Of a DNA stretch of 64,000 nt, positions 51,454 through 59,904 are shown piece by piece. Under the pieces are notes generated by a model, which did not search any database, was not told where the DNA came from, and saw only the letters and a list, made by a program, of their open reading frames with translations. The position numbers and the translations under genes were made by a program. Every line of letters begins with the position of its first letter. Within the stretch, counting starts at the first letter, position 1. Origin of the DNA: an uncultured Flavobacteriales bacterium (lineage in GTDB: Bacteria; Bacteroidota; Bacteroidia; CAIKAF01); NCBI GenBank assembly GCA_903825395.1, contig CAIKAF010000005.1, positions 1-64,000 of the forward strand, written 5' to 3'.

Positions 51454-52944
51454 TTAGGGAACAGGTCTCTGTGAACGCCGTCCAAATCCTAACCCTCGGC
51501 AATATTGAGCAATGCAGATGCACATGCACACCACCACTACCGCCAAAAACGGCAAGGTATAACGCTCCTCAATTCCGCGCTGCACAAAAATCAAATAAAA
51601 CACATACACAGCAATTCCCAAGAATGCCCATTGTTGTGCCCCCCGCCGCACCATGAACCACACAGAAAATATCCAGGCCGAGGTATGCAACAAAAAACAA
51701 AGGTACCTCAAAGCCTCAACCCAAATTCTTCCCCGGCCGTCGTGCTGAAAAAAATAGGCGTTTAGATTGCTGTGACCCATCAATTCCCAAGCCACCTTCG
51801 CCGGAGTACCAACATAGTAATCAAACGGTGCATGCGCTTTAAATTCATGCTTCAATGAATCAAACGCGGCCACGCTCACGTGCTCTTCCGGCAGCAAGCC
51901 TGAAAGCAGCAAACGACCTTGATCGGAAGCCAAATGCTGAGCCCGAACGGCTTGAATGTACTTTAAAAATGCCGCTTCCAAGGCTTCTCGACCCAAGACC
52001 TGAACCGCCTGTTCCGGAAGGTATCCCAGCGCCCGTTGAATTGGCTCCTGCACCGAATCTGAACGCAGGGCCTGTTCATATAAACCATCCATGCAGGAAT
52101 GAAACCTAGCCCCCTTGTGCTCCCAACCTTTAAACAAACCCCAGGCCGCAGCATGGGTCGCTCGGTACTGCCCAGGCAATTCCGATTGATAAATTGGGTG
52201 TAGGTTCCAGCCAATCCCAAATCGTTTTTCCGACCGATACATCCAAGCCGCTAAAGGAAGCAACGATAACATCACTACAAGTACGGCTTGACGAGGCCGC
52301 CGAATAAATAAAGGAACAAAAGCAAGACCCAAGGGCAATAAGGCCGGACGGCTAAGCCACATCCAACCAAAAGCCATAACGACCAGACCCGCCCATGGGT
52401 ACCTGTTTTTAATCTCAAGTTGCTGCAGCGAAAACAATCCCAAGGCCACCAAAAAAGGACTAATCCCTTCCGTAAGGGTAAAGGAGCTAAACCCATAAAA
52501 GAAAGGCAATGCCAACAACGGAGCCGCTGCCACAGGTCTGAGCCTAAACCCCAAGGCCGTGTTGGCCCAAGCCAAAACCAGCACCAAAGCAAGGGCCTGC
52601 AGACCGGCCTGACTGATTCTAATCGCCCAAAAACAACGCTCGGGCGTTTTAAAAACAAGCCAATGAAGTCCATACCACAAGCCATAACCGGGAGAACGAA
52701 CAATGGCTTCTCGGCCTTGCTTCCCTTGGTATGGAAAATACCCCTGCTCCATCCATTGGTCGATGGGCCTCAAATAAGAGGCGTCATCTGCGGTTCTAAT
52801 TGTTTGTCCGTAGCGCAAATGCACCGCCGGGGTAGTAGCATGCTGAAACCACTGCCAGCCCAAGGAGGCCAGCATCGCCCAGGCAAAAACAACGGCCCAC
52901 GACCTCTTAGATGTTTCCTGAAAAAAAGATGTACCTTGGAGCAT
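51454..52944 (-). CDS. Membrane glycosyltransferase-like (PMT/ArnT-type) protein
   Basis: A 496-residue integral membrane protein with about ten helices. The first periplasmic loop after helix one (TADDASYLRPIDQWMEQGYF, then VRSPGYGLWYGLHWL) matches the DDxxY/SPGY pattern of GT39/GT83-type transferases that take sugars from polyprenyl phosphates. The acidic pair Asp-Asp would be the catalytic site. The product could be a glycosylated lipid or protein. The start at 52944 is coupled head-on to the divergent FN3 gene, whose ATG overlaps it within GCATGC. An ATG at 53004 lies inside that gene and is less likely. Confidence 0.8.
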   Translation of the reverse strand: MLQGTSFFQETSKRSWAVVFAWAMLASLGWQWFQHATTPAVHLRYGQTIRTADDASYLRPIDQWMEQGYFPYQGKQGREAIVRSPGYGLWYGLHWLVFKTPERCFWAIRISQAGLQALALVLVLAWANTALGFRLRPVAAAPLLALPFFYGFSSFTLTEGISPFLVALGLFSLQQLEIKNRYPWAGLVVMAFGWMWLSRPALLPLGLAFVPLFIRRPRQAVLVVMLSLLPLAAWMYRSEKRFGIGWNLHPIYQSELPGQYRATHAAAWGLFKGWEHKGARFHSCMDGLYEQALRSDSVQEPIQRALGYLPEQAVQVLGREALEAAFLKYIQAVRAQHLASDQGRLLLSGLLPEEHVSVAAFDSLKHEFKAHAPFDYYVGTPAKVAWELMGHSNLNAYFFQHDGRGRIWVEALRYLCFLLHTSAWIFSVWFMVRRGAQQWAFLGIAVYVFYLIFVQRGIEERYTLPFLAVVVVCMCICIAQYCRGLGFGRRSQRPVP

Positions 52945-54364
52945 GCTTGCAGTATCAGGTAAACTTAAGCAATTCCTAACGTTTGGCATCGCTACCCTTG
53001 GCACATTCGGCAGCCTTCTGTCTCAGCCTTGCCTTGCCCCAACTCAGCAAACTTCGTTTTTGGTCCCCGATTCCATTCGACAAGACAGTGCATTCATTTC
53101 ATGGATTCCCGGCAATGGAGACGGCCGAGCCATTTTCATTCAACAGCAAGCCGGCTTTATCCCACCCGCCGCTGGAACGATTCCAACCCCATCTACAGCG
53201 TATGCCGGCGGACAACAATGTGTGTACGACGGTACGGGGTCGGGGCCCATATGGATTAGTGGCCTTCAACCCAATACCATTTACCATGTAGCCGGGTTTG
53301 AATATTGCCTGCCCGACCGAACCTACCAAGACACCGTCGCCCTGTTGAATCCCTCCTCCTTTATTACCAGTCCCGCTCCATGCACCTTGGCCACCGTTCA
53401 GGCATCCAACATTGGTACGGTACAGGTGAGTACCACTTCCGTCTCGTTTTATTGGTCGGTAGGCAACGGAAGCGGCCGAGCCGTATTTTTAAGCGATGGA
53501 GCCCCGGCTCAGCCTCCCCAAAACGGAACCCAACCTCTGGCCGATACGGCATTCAGCTCAGGAACCCAATGCGTTTTTTTGGGGCCCGTTGCTCCAACGC
53601 TCCATGTCACCGGATTAAGTCCCGGAACCACCTATTCCATCCGAATTTTTGAATACTGTGGCAATTCTCCAACCTACTTAACCGATACCGGACTTGGCAA
53701 CCCCTACTCGTTTACTACACCTGCCGACAGTACCATTAACCCTTGCGATCCCCCCTTAAATGGAATACAGGGATTAACCGCAGTTTGGCTTGGGGGCGAC
53801 AGCATTCAGGTCGACTGGCAATCTCCCTCCAGCGATGGGCAAGTTGTTTTTGTAGGCAGCTCCAGCCCCATATTGCCCCCTCTAAACGGACAATCCCCAC
53901 CCACAAGCTCCACTCAATACCAAGGCCATCCAACCGTGCTCTATTTTGGGTCCCTGTCCGGGCCAATGCAAATGGCCGGCCTGAGTCCGGGAACCTATTA
54001 TGTGGCAGGATATGCCTATTGCCTTCCTGATTTTATGTACGATTTGGAAGGATTGCAATCCAATCCCATTTCAGTCACCGTGGGCACCCAGGGCTTGGAT
54101 TCTAAGCACCCCAATGCCCCTTGGATTAGAAACCCTGTGATTGATCCCAACTGGATGATTCACCTTCCTGAATCTTGGAATTCGGAATTTTTAAGCCTAC
54201 AACTGCATTCCATTTCCGGGCATGAAATTCCTGCTCGTTTTGAATCTGTAGAAGATGGACTGCGTTGGAATGGCCCCCCGCTTTCTGCAGGGGTATATGT
54301 TTTACATTGGAACAGCCCTTTTGGAACCTCAGGGAATGTACGGGTAGTGCTGCCTTCATTTTAA
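52943..54364 (+). CDS. Secreted FN3-like repeat protein with C-terminal sorting-like domain
   Basis: A 473-residue exported protein with a signal peptide (residues ~8-28, GIATLGTFGSLLSQ). It contains three similar ~110-residue beta units, at about 30-145, 150-260 and 270-380, each with a SISW/SFYWSVGNGSGRAVF-type strand, a GLxPxTxY motif and an EYC or AYC ending. These are fibronectin type III-like domains. The final ~70 residues (LSAGVYVLHWN) resemble a T9SS sorting domain although the NPxxG start is weak. A surface adhesion role is plausible. It starts directly opposite the membrane transferase gene. Confidence 0.82.
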   Translation: MLAVSGKLKQFLTFGIATLGTFGSLLSQPCLAPTQQTSFLVPDSIRQDSAFISWIPGNGDGRAIFIQQQAGFIPPAAGTIPTPSTAYAGGQQCVYDGTGSGPIWISGLQPNTIYHVAGFEYCLPDRTYQDTVALLNPSSFITSPAPCTLATVQASNIGTVQVSTTSVSFYWSVGNGSGRAVFLSDGAPAQPPQNGTQPLADTAFSSGTQCVFLGPVAPTLHVTGLSPGTTYSIRIFEYCGNSPTYLTDTGLGNPYSFTTPADSTINPCDPPLNGIQGLTAVWLGGDSIQVDWQSPSSDGQVVFVGSSSPILPPLNGQSPPTSSTQYQGHPTVLYFGSLSGPMQMAGLSPGTYYVAGYAYCLPDFMYDLEGLQSNPISVTVGTQGLDSKHPNAPWIRNPVIDPNWMIHLPESWNSEFLSLQLHSISGHEIPARFESVEDGLRWNGPPLSAGVYVLHWNSPFGTSGNVRVVLPSF

Positions 54365-54388
54365 GGGTTCGCCTTGGGCGACTTCAGC

Positions 54389-55069
54389 TTAATCCAACCA
54401 GCCCGAACAAGCCAAGGTCCAGGCTTCAACCTGAGTAAACCCTGAACGATTCAAGGCCATACAGCACGATTTAAGCGTAGATCCTGTTGTAATAACGTCG
54501 TCCACCAGGGCAATTTTCAAGGGCATTCCTGGGGGCTTGCTCCGCGTACAAAGGAAGGCTTGCTGAACGTTTTCGGCCCTTCCCTTTCGGCTGTTTTTCG
54601 TTTGGCTTTCACTGTGAAGTTGCCGAATTAAAGATTGGGTATCGATGCGACCTCCGCCCACGGAAGCCAGACCTTTCGCCAACATTTCACTTTGGTTGTA
54701 TCCGCGCTGACGGCGGCGTTTGGCATGCAAAGGCACCGGAATCCAAACATCTGGCCAAACCATGGAGGCATCTGAACGAAAATCCTTGGCCATTGCGCAA
54801 CCCAAATCAAAGGCAAGGTGGGCATCCGATTGATATTTGATGCGATGAATGAGCGTACGAACGGCATTGTGCTCTGAAAAAAGCAGCCAACTCCGAATCG
54901 GCATGTTGATGTGTTCCTTCTCATTCTCTACTACAGACAGGGAATTTCGCATCCAGGCAAAAGGCAAAACCCCCAAACAGCCGGTACAAATTCCTGACTC
55001 CATCGGCAACAAGCCGGCTGAACATAAACGGCAGGATTCCCCCAGCCAAAATCGCATCCATGCATGCAT
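54389..55069 (-). CDS. ComF family phosphoribosyltransferase-like protein
   Basis: A 226-residue ComF-family protein. An N-terminal zinc-binding region is visible (CRLCSAGLLPMESGICTGC), then the helical part (LIHRIKYQSDAHLAFDLG), PVPLHAKRRRQRGYNQSEMLA, and the phosphoribosyltransferase loop IALVDDVITTGSTLKSCC (~191-208). ComF proteins act in DNA uptake or recombination-linked steps of competence, though their exact reaction is unclear. It is divergent from the coiled-coil membrane gene. Confidence 0.93.
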   Translation of the reverse strand: MHAWMRFWLGESCRLCSAGLLPMESGICTGCLGVLPFAWMRNSLSVVENEKEHINMPIRSWLLFSEHNAVRTLIHRIKYQSDAHLAFDLGCAMAKDFRSDASMVWPDVWIPVPLHAKRRRQRGYNQSEMLAKGLASVGGGRIDTQSLIRQLHSESQTKNSRKGRAENVQQAFLCTRSKPPGMPLKIALVDDVITTGSTLKSCCMALNRSGFTQVEAWTLACSGWLD

Positions 55070-55115
55070 AATTCATACTTATTAACATGGGAGGGGGAAA
55101 ACTTATCCTTACAAA

Positions 55116-55147
55116 TTTACCGTATGTAATTAACAATTGTAACTTTG
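55116..55147 (+). promoter_or_regulatory. Promoter TTTA-N20-TAACTTTG for coiled-coil gene
   Basis: TTTA (55116-55119) and TAACTTTG (55140-55147) are 20 bases apart, as in Bacteroidota promoters. The ATG follows 11 bases later, so the leader would be very short. Confidence 0.55.
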
Positions 55148-55158
55148 AAATAAAAACC

Positions 55159-56097
55159 ATGAGCGAGAGTCAATTAACTTCAGCGCCACAGGAGAAAAAA
55201 AAGTCTGGACGCAGAAATATATTATTGCTGCTTTTGTTGTTGCTTTTGCTGTTGGGCGGGGCATCTGGGTATCTAGGCTTGCAATACCTTAGCCACACGG
55301 CATTGATTGCAGAACAGGAAAAGCAGGTGGCCGAGCTGGAAGCAGATTATCAACAAGCCATGGCCGAATTAGAAAAGGCCAAGGAAGAATACGAAATGTT
55401 GGCCGCCGAAAAAATGGTTTCCGATTCCCTAGCTAGTGCTCGTTTAGGCGAAATTGATCGCCTGATGGCAGAGCTGAAAAATGCCAAATCCCGAGGACTA
55501 AACGCGGGCGGAGGGGCCAAATACCGGCAATTAAAGGAAGAACGCGATCGCCTAATGGGTGACCTACGCAAATTAAAAGCCGATTACGCTAAATTGGTGG
55601 GCGTGCGCGATTCCATTTTAGTTAACCTAAATACCTCTGAAGAGGTTCGCCGACAACTGACCGACACCAATCAGCTGCTCACCGAAAAAATCAACATCGC
55701 GAAACAGCTTAAAATTTACAGAGCCGAACTTATTGGAGTCAGGGAACGTAGAAATGGAGACGCCTTTACCGAAGACCGCCTGAAAAAATGCAACCGATTG
55801 GAAATCGAGTTCGATGTGCAAGAAAATGAACTGGCAGAGCCCGGAGAACGAACCGCTTATGTGGTCATTTATACCCCCGGAAAGGTTACCCTCAATGATA
55901 ACCCCTCCGATAACTTCGATTACATGGGTTCCAAAAAGTTGTTCTCAGTTCGTAAAACCTTCACCTATAGCAACAAGCCTCAAATGGTGGTGGCCGAATA
56001 CGACATTAAAGACGATTTGCCCGAAGGCTTATATACGGCTGAGGTATATTTGGACGGAGTGCTGTGCTACACCACAAAAGCCAAATTCCGTAAATAA
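55159..56097 (+). CDS. Coiled-coil membrane protein
   Basis: A 312-residue protein. From the ATG at 55159 it has a basic N-terminus (KKKSGRRN), a Leu-rich transmembrane helix (~24-37, a run of about ten Leu) and then a long coiled coil (residues ~50-195, with many Glu/Lys/Leu heptads). The C-terminal ~110 residues are beta-rich (RLEIEFDVQENELAEPGER, VYLDGVLCYTTKAKFRK) and could bind a partner. It resembles cell-envelope scaffold proteins of Bacteroidota but I cannot name it. The upstream frame from 55087 overlaps the promoter and is rejected. Confidence 0.82.
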   Translation: MSESQLTSAPQEKKKSGRRNILLLLLLLLLLLGGASGYLGLQYLSHTALIAEQEKQVAELEADYQQAMAELEKAKEEYEMLAAEKMVSDSLASARLGEIDRLMAELKNAKSRGLNAGGGAKYRQLKEERDRLMGDLRKLKADYAKLVGVRDSILVNLNTSEEVRRQLTDTNQLLTEKINIAKQLKIYRAELIGVRERRNGDAFTEDRLKKCNRLEIEFDVQENELAEPGERTAYVVIYTPGKVTLNDNPSDNFDYMGSKKLFSVRKTFTYSNKPQMVVAEYDIKDDLPEGLYTAEVYLDGVLCYTTKAKFRK

Positions 56098-56210
56098 GCC
56101 CTAGGAGACCCGATTCAAATCCAAGGTCCTCAACTCGAGAATTGGAAGGGTTTGCTGTATTCAAATTGGATGGAACAGGCCTATGGGTTTGAATACCATA
56201 CCGAAGAAAG

Positions 56211-57497
56211 TTGGAAAATTCACCCCACAACTTGACGAGCAGCTGGCAATTTAATCAGGTATTTCGGTATCTCAGCGTCCTTCTGCTGAGTGTTATTTTG
56301 GCCCGAAACATTCAAGACCGTTCCGCCCTAGCGACCATAGAACTGCTTTTTTTAATTGGTTCTCTATTCAGCTCGGCCCTTGTAAGTTCAGTACTACAAG
56401 CCGGCCTTCTTCCCGCTGTTCCCACACAAAACCTAAAGGCCACCTCGATGGTCTTTTTGGGATTTGGGCTGTTGTCTTCCCTGCTTTTCTTTCTAGGAAC
56501 ATTCGCTATTCCAACTTGGAACCACTGGTCCATGCCACTACGTTGCAGTGTCGCCGCCTGGCTGGCCTGCATGCCCCTGGGCTTTGTTCTTGAACACCTG
56601 CTTTTTCGGCACCAAAAATCAGGATGGCTGCGTGTTAGCAGTTTTATTTCTGGCAGTACCTACCTGGCACTGGGTAGTACTTTTTTATGGTGGCCCTTGG
56701 GCTCTAGTGGAGTTCAAGTGTTCAGCGGCCTGGCCATCTTTGCCTTTTTAAAAGCGCTTATCGCCATCCATTTCGTGTGGAAAATAGAAACAGACTCCTC
56801 CATTTGGAATACCATTAAACCCCTGTTGCACCAAACCTGGCCATTGCTTTTGGCCTTTGTATTTGGGATGTATTCTATGTACTTGGATGGAATTTGGGTT
56901 GCCACTTGGGCTGGCGCATCGGCATTTTTATTGTTTAGTTATGGCGCCCGCGAATTCCCATTAAGCCAATTGCTGGCCAATGGCTTTTCAGAAAATCAAG
57001 TCCGACACTTCCGTACACATGGTCAATTCAGTCACTTTAAAAAAGAACAAATCCGAATTGGATACCTCACCATTCCTGCTTCCATTGCATTGATGGTAAG
57101 CGCTCCCTTCTTGTTTAATCTGGTGTTTGGAAGCAGCTTTGCCGCTGCGGCTGGCGTTTTTCAAGTGTACCTGTTGCTGATTGTCCCTCGGCTGTTTTTT
57201 CCCCAAACGCTGTTGTATGCCTATGGATATTCCAAGTGGGCCTTACCCGCATCCATTGTAGAATGGCTAATCAATGTGGGTTGTTCCATTTGGTGGCTGC
57301 ATCTGTGGGGCTGGGAAGCAGTGGCTTGGGCTACTGTTTTGGCATTTTGCATTGAAAAGCTCCTTCTGCTGGGCATTTTAAGGAAAAAATCTCCTGAGAC
57401 TTGGCAGCAGGCTATCCCCCCGAAACCCGTTCTTCTACTGCTCCTGCTGTTGGGATTTACCTTTTTATTGCTTCGGTTGGATTTGAACCTCGTTTAG
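56211..57497 (+). CDS. Polysaccharide flippase-like membrane protein
   Basis: A ~428-residue membrane protein with about twelve helices, resembling Wzx/MATE-type lipid-linked oligosaccharide flippases: LSVLLLSVILARNIQD at the start, ARLLFxxGS-type loops, and a C-terminal IVPRLFFPQTLLYAYGYSKWA. It would move a lipid-linked saccharide across the inner membrane. No ATG is available: the frame opens after a TGA at ~56190, and TTG at 56211 or 56232 are the only sensible starts. The TTG at 56232 overlaps the TGA of the preceding open frame. The C-terminus is nearly convergent with era. Confidence 0.75.
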   Translation: MENSPHNLTSSWQFNQVFRYLSVLLLSVILARNIQDRSALATIELLFLIGSLFSSALVSSVLQAGLLPAVPTQNLKATSMVFLGFGLLSSLLFFLGTFAIPTWNHWSMPLRCSVAAWLACMPLGFVLEHLLFRHQKSGWLRVSSFISGSTYLALGSTFLWWPLGSSGVQVFSGLAIFAFLKALIAIHFVWKIETDSSIWNTIKPLLHQTWPLLLAFVFGMYSMYLDGIWVATWAGASAFLLFSYGAREFPLSQLLANGFSENQVRHFRTHGQFSHFKKEQIRIGYLTIPASIALMVSAPFLFNLVFGSSFAAAAGVFQVYLLLIVPRLFFPQTLLYAYGYSKWALPASIVEWLINVGCSIWWLHLWGWEAVAWATVLAFCIEKLLLLGILRKKSPETWQQAIPPKPVLLLLLLLGFTFLLLRLDLNLV

Positions 57498-57521
57498 CTT
57501 CTGCAACTCCCATATTAAGTA

Positions 57522-58415
57522 TCAATCGTACCCTAGCCAGCTCAAGGCTCCATCGCTGTCGCGCCAATCCTTTTTCACCTTTACTTGAAGTTCCAGGTAC
57601 ACCTTTTTCCCTAAGAAGGCCTCCATGTCTTTTCGCGCTTCTGTTCCCACCACTTTCAGGCGGCTTCCTTTATGTCCGATTAAAATGGCTTTTTGTGAAT
57701 CGCGCCCCACATAAATTTCAGCCCGAATCCGGTCGATGTCCTCGGCTTCTTTGTACTCAATAATGGATACCGCGCAGTGGTAAGGGATTTCCTTTTTATA
57801 ATGCAGCAGTAATTTCTCACGTATAAACTCAGCCACAAAAAACCGAACGGGCCGATCGGTTATTTCCTCCTTATCAAAGTAGGGTGCATGCTCTGGACAA
57901 ATCTGCTTTAACATGCCCATCAGTTCTTCCAATCCCTTCATTTCTAAGGCTGAACCGAAAAGCACCTTCGCATGGCTAAAACGCTCTTGGCATACTTGCA
58001 TTTTCTCGGCCACCTCTTCCGGACTTAGCTGCTCCGTTTTGTTGATAAAAACGACGAGCGGCAAATCGGGAGCCTGCACCCGGTGTTCAATTTCGTCTGG
58101 CCAGGGCAATTTTTCTTCCCAGTGCCTGCGGTCGGTTGCATCCAACACCAGTAAAAAAATATCGGCATCTTCCATGCTTTCTTCCACTCCTTTCATCATC
58201 CGTTCTTGGAGTTTATAGGCCGGTTTAATGATGCCCGGCGTATCTGAGAAAATCAGTTGATGTTGCTCATCATTGAAAAATCCCAGGATTCTATGCCTGG
58301 TAGTCTGAACCTTATGAGTTATGATTGCCAGTTTTTCACCCAACAGAGCATTGAGCAAGGTGGACTTACCTGCGTTGGGTTTTCCCAAAATATTCACGAA
58401 ACCGGCTTTGTGCAT
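57522..58415 (-). CDS. era: GTPase Era
   Basis: A 297-residue GTPase with a C-terminal KH domain that binds 16S rRNA and assists small-subunit assembly. The G1 motif is GKPNAGKS (11-18), QTTRHRI is the switch I region (38-42), DTPG is at 58-61, and the KH domain GHKGSRLKVVG lies near residue 250. The G4 motif reads NKTE (125-128) where most Era proteins have NKxD; the Glu is conservative but unusual. The start at 58415 is chosen because the longer frame to 58559 runs antisense through tRNA-Met. A TACCTTTA element lies upstream on the minus strand. Confidence 0.96.
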   Translation of the reverse strand: MHKAGFVNILGKPNAGKSTLLNALLGEKLAIITHKVQTTRHRILGFFNDEQHQLIFSDTPGIIKPAYKLQERMMKGVEESMEDADIFLLVLDATDRRHWEEKLPWPDEIEHRVQAPDLPLVVFINKTEQLSPEEVAEKMQVCQERFSHAKVLFGSALEMKGLEELMGMLKQICPEHAPYFDKEEITDRPVRFFVAEFIREKLLLHYKKEIPYHCAVSIIEYKEAEDIDRIRAEIYVGRDSQKAILIGHKGSRLKVVGTEARKDMEAFLGKKVYLELQVKVKKDWRDSDGALSWLGYD

Positions 58416-58423
58416 AAAGATTG

Positions 58424-58455
58424 TTTGGGCGTAAAGGTAAAAGTTCTTATATTTG
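58424..58455 (+). promoter_or_regulatory. Consensus promoter TTTG-N20-TATATTTG for tRNA genes
   Basis: TTTG (58424-58427) and TATATTTG (58448-58455) are exactly 20 bases apart, a perfect Bacteroidota -33/-7 pair. It faces the initiator tRNA, 40 bases downstream. Confidence 0.8.
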
Positions 58456-58495
58456 CAGTCCCAATTTGAATGCGTTCTTAAACAAAAATATACAG

Positions 58496-58568
58496 TGCGG
58501 GGTGGAGAAGTAGGTATCTCGTCGGGCTCATAACCCGAAGACCGTTGGTTCGAGTCCAACCCCCGCTA
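58496..58568 (+). tRNA. Initiator tRNA-fMet (CAT)
   Basis: A full cloverleaf: acceptor arm TGCGGGG/CCCCGCT, D-stem GAGA/TCTC, anticodon stem TCGGG/CCCGA around CTCATAA (anticodon CAU), and T-arm GTTGG/CCAAC. Initiator traits are the unpaired 1:72 position (U opposite U here), the A11:U24 pair in the D-stem and the three consecutive G-C pairs at the base of the anticodon stem. CCA is not encoded. Length 73 without CCA. Confidence 0.97.
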
Positions 58569-58576
58569 CCTACGGA

Positions 58577-58604
58577 AAAGCCGGTCTTAAGATCGGCTTT
58601 TTTT
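58577..58604 (+). terminator. Hairpin between the two tRNA genes
   Basis: AAAGCCGGTCTTAAGATCGGC followed by seven Ts; the GCCG..CGGC stem has a central CTTAAG. It would end or attenuate transcription before tRNA-Arg, or be a processing hairpin. Confidence 0.7.
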
Positions 58605-58609
58605 GTGTT

Positions 58610-58681
58610 GGTCCCGTAGTAGAATGGATACTACGTAAGTCTCCGGAACTTAAGATACAGGTTCGATTCCTGTCGGGACCA
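58610..58681 (+). tRNA. tRNA-Arg (CCG)
   Basis: Acceptor arm GGTCCCG/CGGGACC, D-stem GTAG/CTAC, anticodon stem TAAGT/ACTTA around CTCCGGA (anticodon CCG, reads CGG), and T-arm ACAGG/CCTGT. All stems pair. Length 72 without CCA, which is not encoded. A decayed copy lies at 60876-60947. Confidence 0.97.
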
Positions 58682-58688
58682 CAAAAAC

Positions 58689-58729
58689 AAATCGCAACCC
58701 CTTTATTTTAAGCGAGTTGCGATTTTTTT
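58689..58729 (+). terminator. Terminator downstream of tRNA-Arg
   Basis: AAATCGCAAC and GTTGCGATTT pair over ten bases with a 17-base loop and are followed by Ts. Placed eight bases after the tRNA. The gap to 58849 holds no gene that I can see. Confidence 0.85.
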
Positions 58730-58848
58730 ATTTTAAATTTAGCCGACAAGTTTGGTTTTGCAATTCGAGATTTCCTGCTTTTTGGGGTTGAGGCGACTTC
58801 ATTACGGGAGATAAGCATGCGGGTTTATATGGACTTGCATGCGGGATT

Positions 58849-59904
58849 CTAATTCACCGCCTTATACCAATAGAAAAATGCTGCCTTGTCTCTTGACTTT
58901 TTGAGCTTGTTCAAGAAGTTTAACTCCCCCGAAATTTCCAGCTTACTAATGTCCTGACCGTTAAATTTCTCTATAGCTGAAAGGTTTTTGTTCTTTAATT
59001 GTTGAGCCAGGTAAGCGGCCTTACCTGCCGCAAGAATGGCATCTTCAATTTTGAAATTCTCTGCCATCAAAAATCCTTCAAACCGTCGGATTCCGGTAAT
59101 GAGTTCGGTAAATCTAGCTTTGTCTAGCTCTTCGGTGTTTTTGGTTCGTTTGGCTATCAGTAAAGAAGTGGCGAAAATATCATCCAGTATGTCAGATACG
59201 CCAATTTCAAGTTCACGGTATTTAATTTCCTTTGCTCCAATTTTCTCAAAGCTTAAGCCAATTTCTTCTATATTTTCCGCTTCATCAAACAGGCAACCTA
59301 TATCAAAAAGCTGCTTGATGATTTCCTGCTCCTTGTTCTTTCCGTAAAGAATTCCAACCGTATTGGGAGCAAATGCCGTGAGTTTATCTCCTAAAATGGA
59401 TTCAATAGACGGAACAGACACTTCCAATACGTCTTCGGATTCAATCCATTCCGATTGAATTGGAACTGCCAATAACCTTGGGTAATCCGTTTTCTCAAAA
59501 AGAATATCCAACAATACCACATGGGCGCTTTGATTAAGACTCGATTCATAATCAAATTCGTAATGGGCTTTTGGAACCCCTTCTTTGTAGCTTCTTCTAT
59601 CTTGCAGATCCCATTTGTTGAAATGTGAGTTCTCTACCACTTTGTCCAAAATAGCTTCAACTTCTTCTCGACGTTGGGTGGTAATGATGTCAATGTCAAC
59701 GGAAAACCGTCTTGATTTGGCGAGCAATAAAACAAGGCTTGTTCCTCCTTTGAAGGTAAAATCCAGCCCCTGAGCTTTGAGTTGCTGCAATAAGGATAGA
59801 GCCTGTATCATTTTTTCCAGTATCGGAGGATTGATGCGCCCTAAATGCTTTTTCTGCTTAAAGCTGTTGATCCATTCTTTGGTAAAACAATGTGCTTTTA
59901 TCAT
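58849..59904 (-). CDS. AbiEii-type nucleotidyltransferase toxin
   Basis: A 351-residue nucleotidyltransferase of the AbiEii/AbiGii toxin family. The active-site motifs are GGTSL (residues 53-57) and FSVDID (67-72), which provide the catalytic Asp70 and Asp72. SIESILGDKLTAFAP (~165-179) is also typical. Type IV AbiE systems arrest growth, often as phage-abortive defence, and studied relatives transfer nucleotides to tRNAs. Its ATG overlaps the stop of the antitoxin gene by four bases, giving a tight two-gene operon. The module is flanked on the left by tRNA-Arg and on the right by a decayed tRNA-Arg copy. Confidence 0.93.
   Translation of the reverse strand: MIKAHCFTKEWINSFKQKKHLGRINPPILEKMIQALSLLQQLKAQGLDFTFKGGTSLVLLLAKSRRFSVDIDIITTQRREEVEAILDKVVENSHFNKWDLQDRRSYKEGVPKAHYEFDYESSLNQSAHVVLLDILFEKTDYPRLLAVPIQSEWIESEDVLEVSVPSIESILGDKLTAFAPNTVGILYGKNKEQEIIKQLFDIGCLFDEAENIEEIGLSFEKIGAKEIKYRELEIGVSDILDDIFATSLLIAKRTKNTEELDKARFTELITGIRRFEGFLMAENFKIEDAILAAGKAAYLAQQLKNKNLSAIEKFNGQDISKLEISGELNFLNKLKKSRDKAAFFYWYKAVN

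Noticed and set aside
58416-58559. 48-residue extension of Era
   Set aside because: It runs antisense through the initiator tRNA and has no Era homology.
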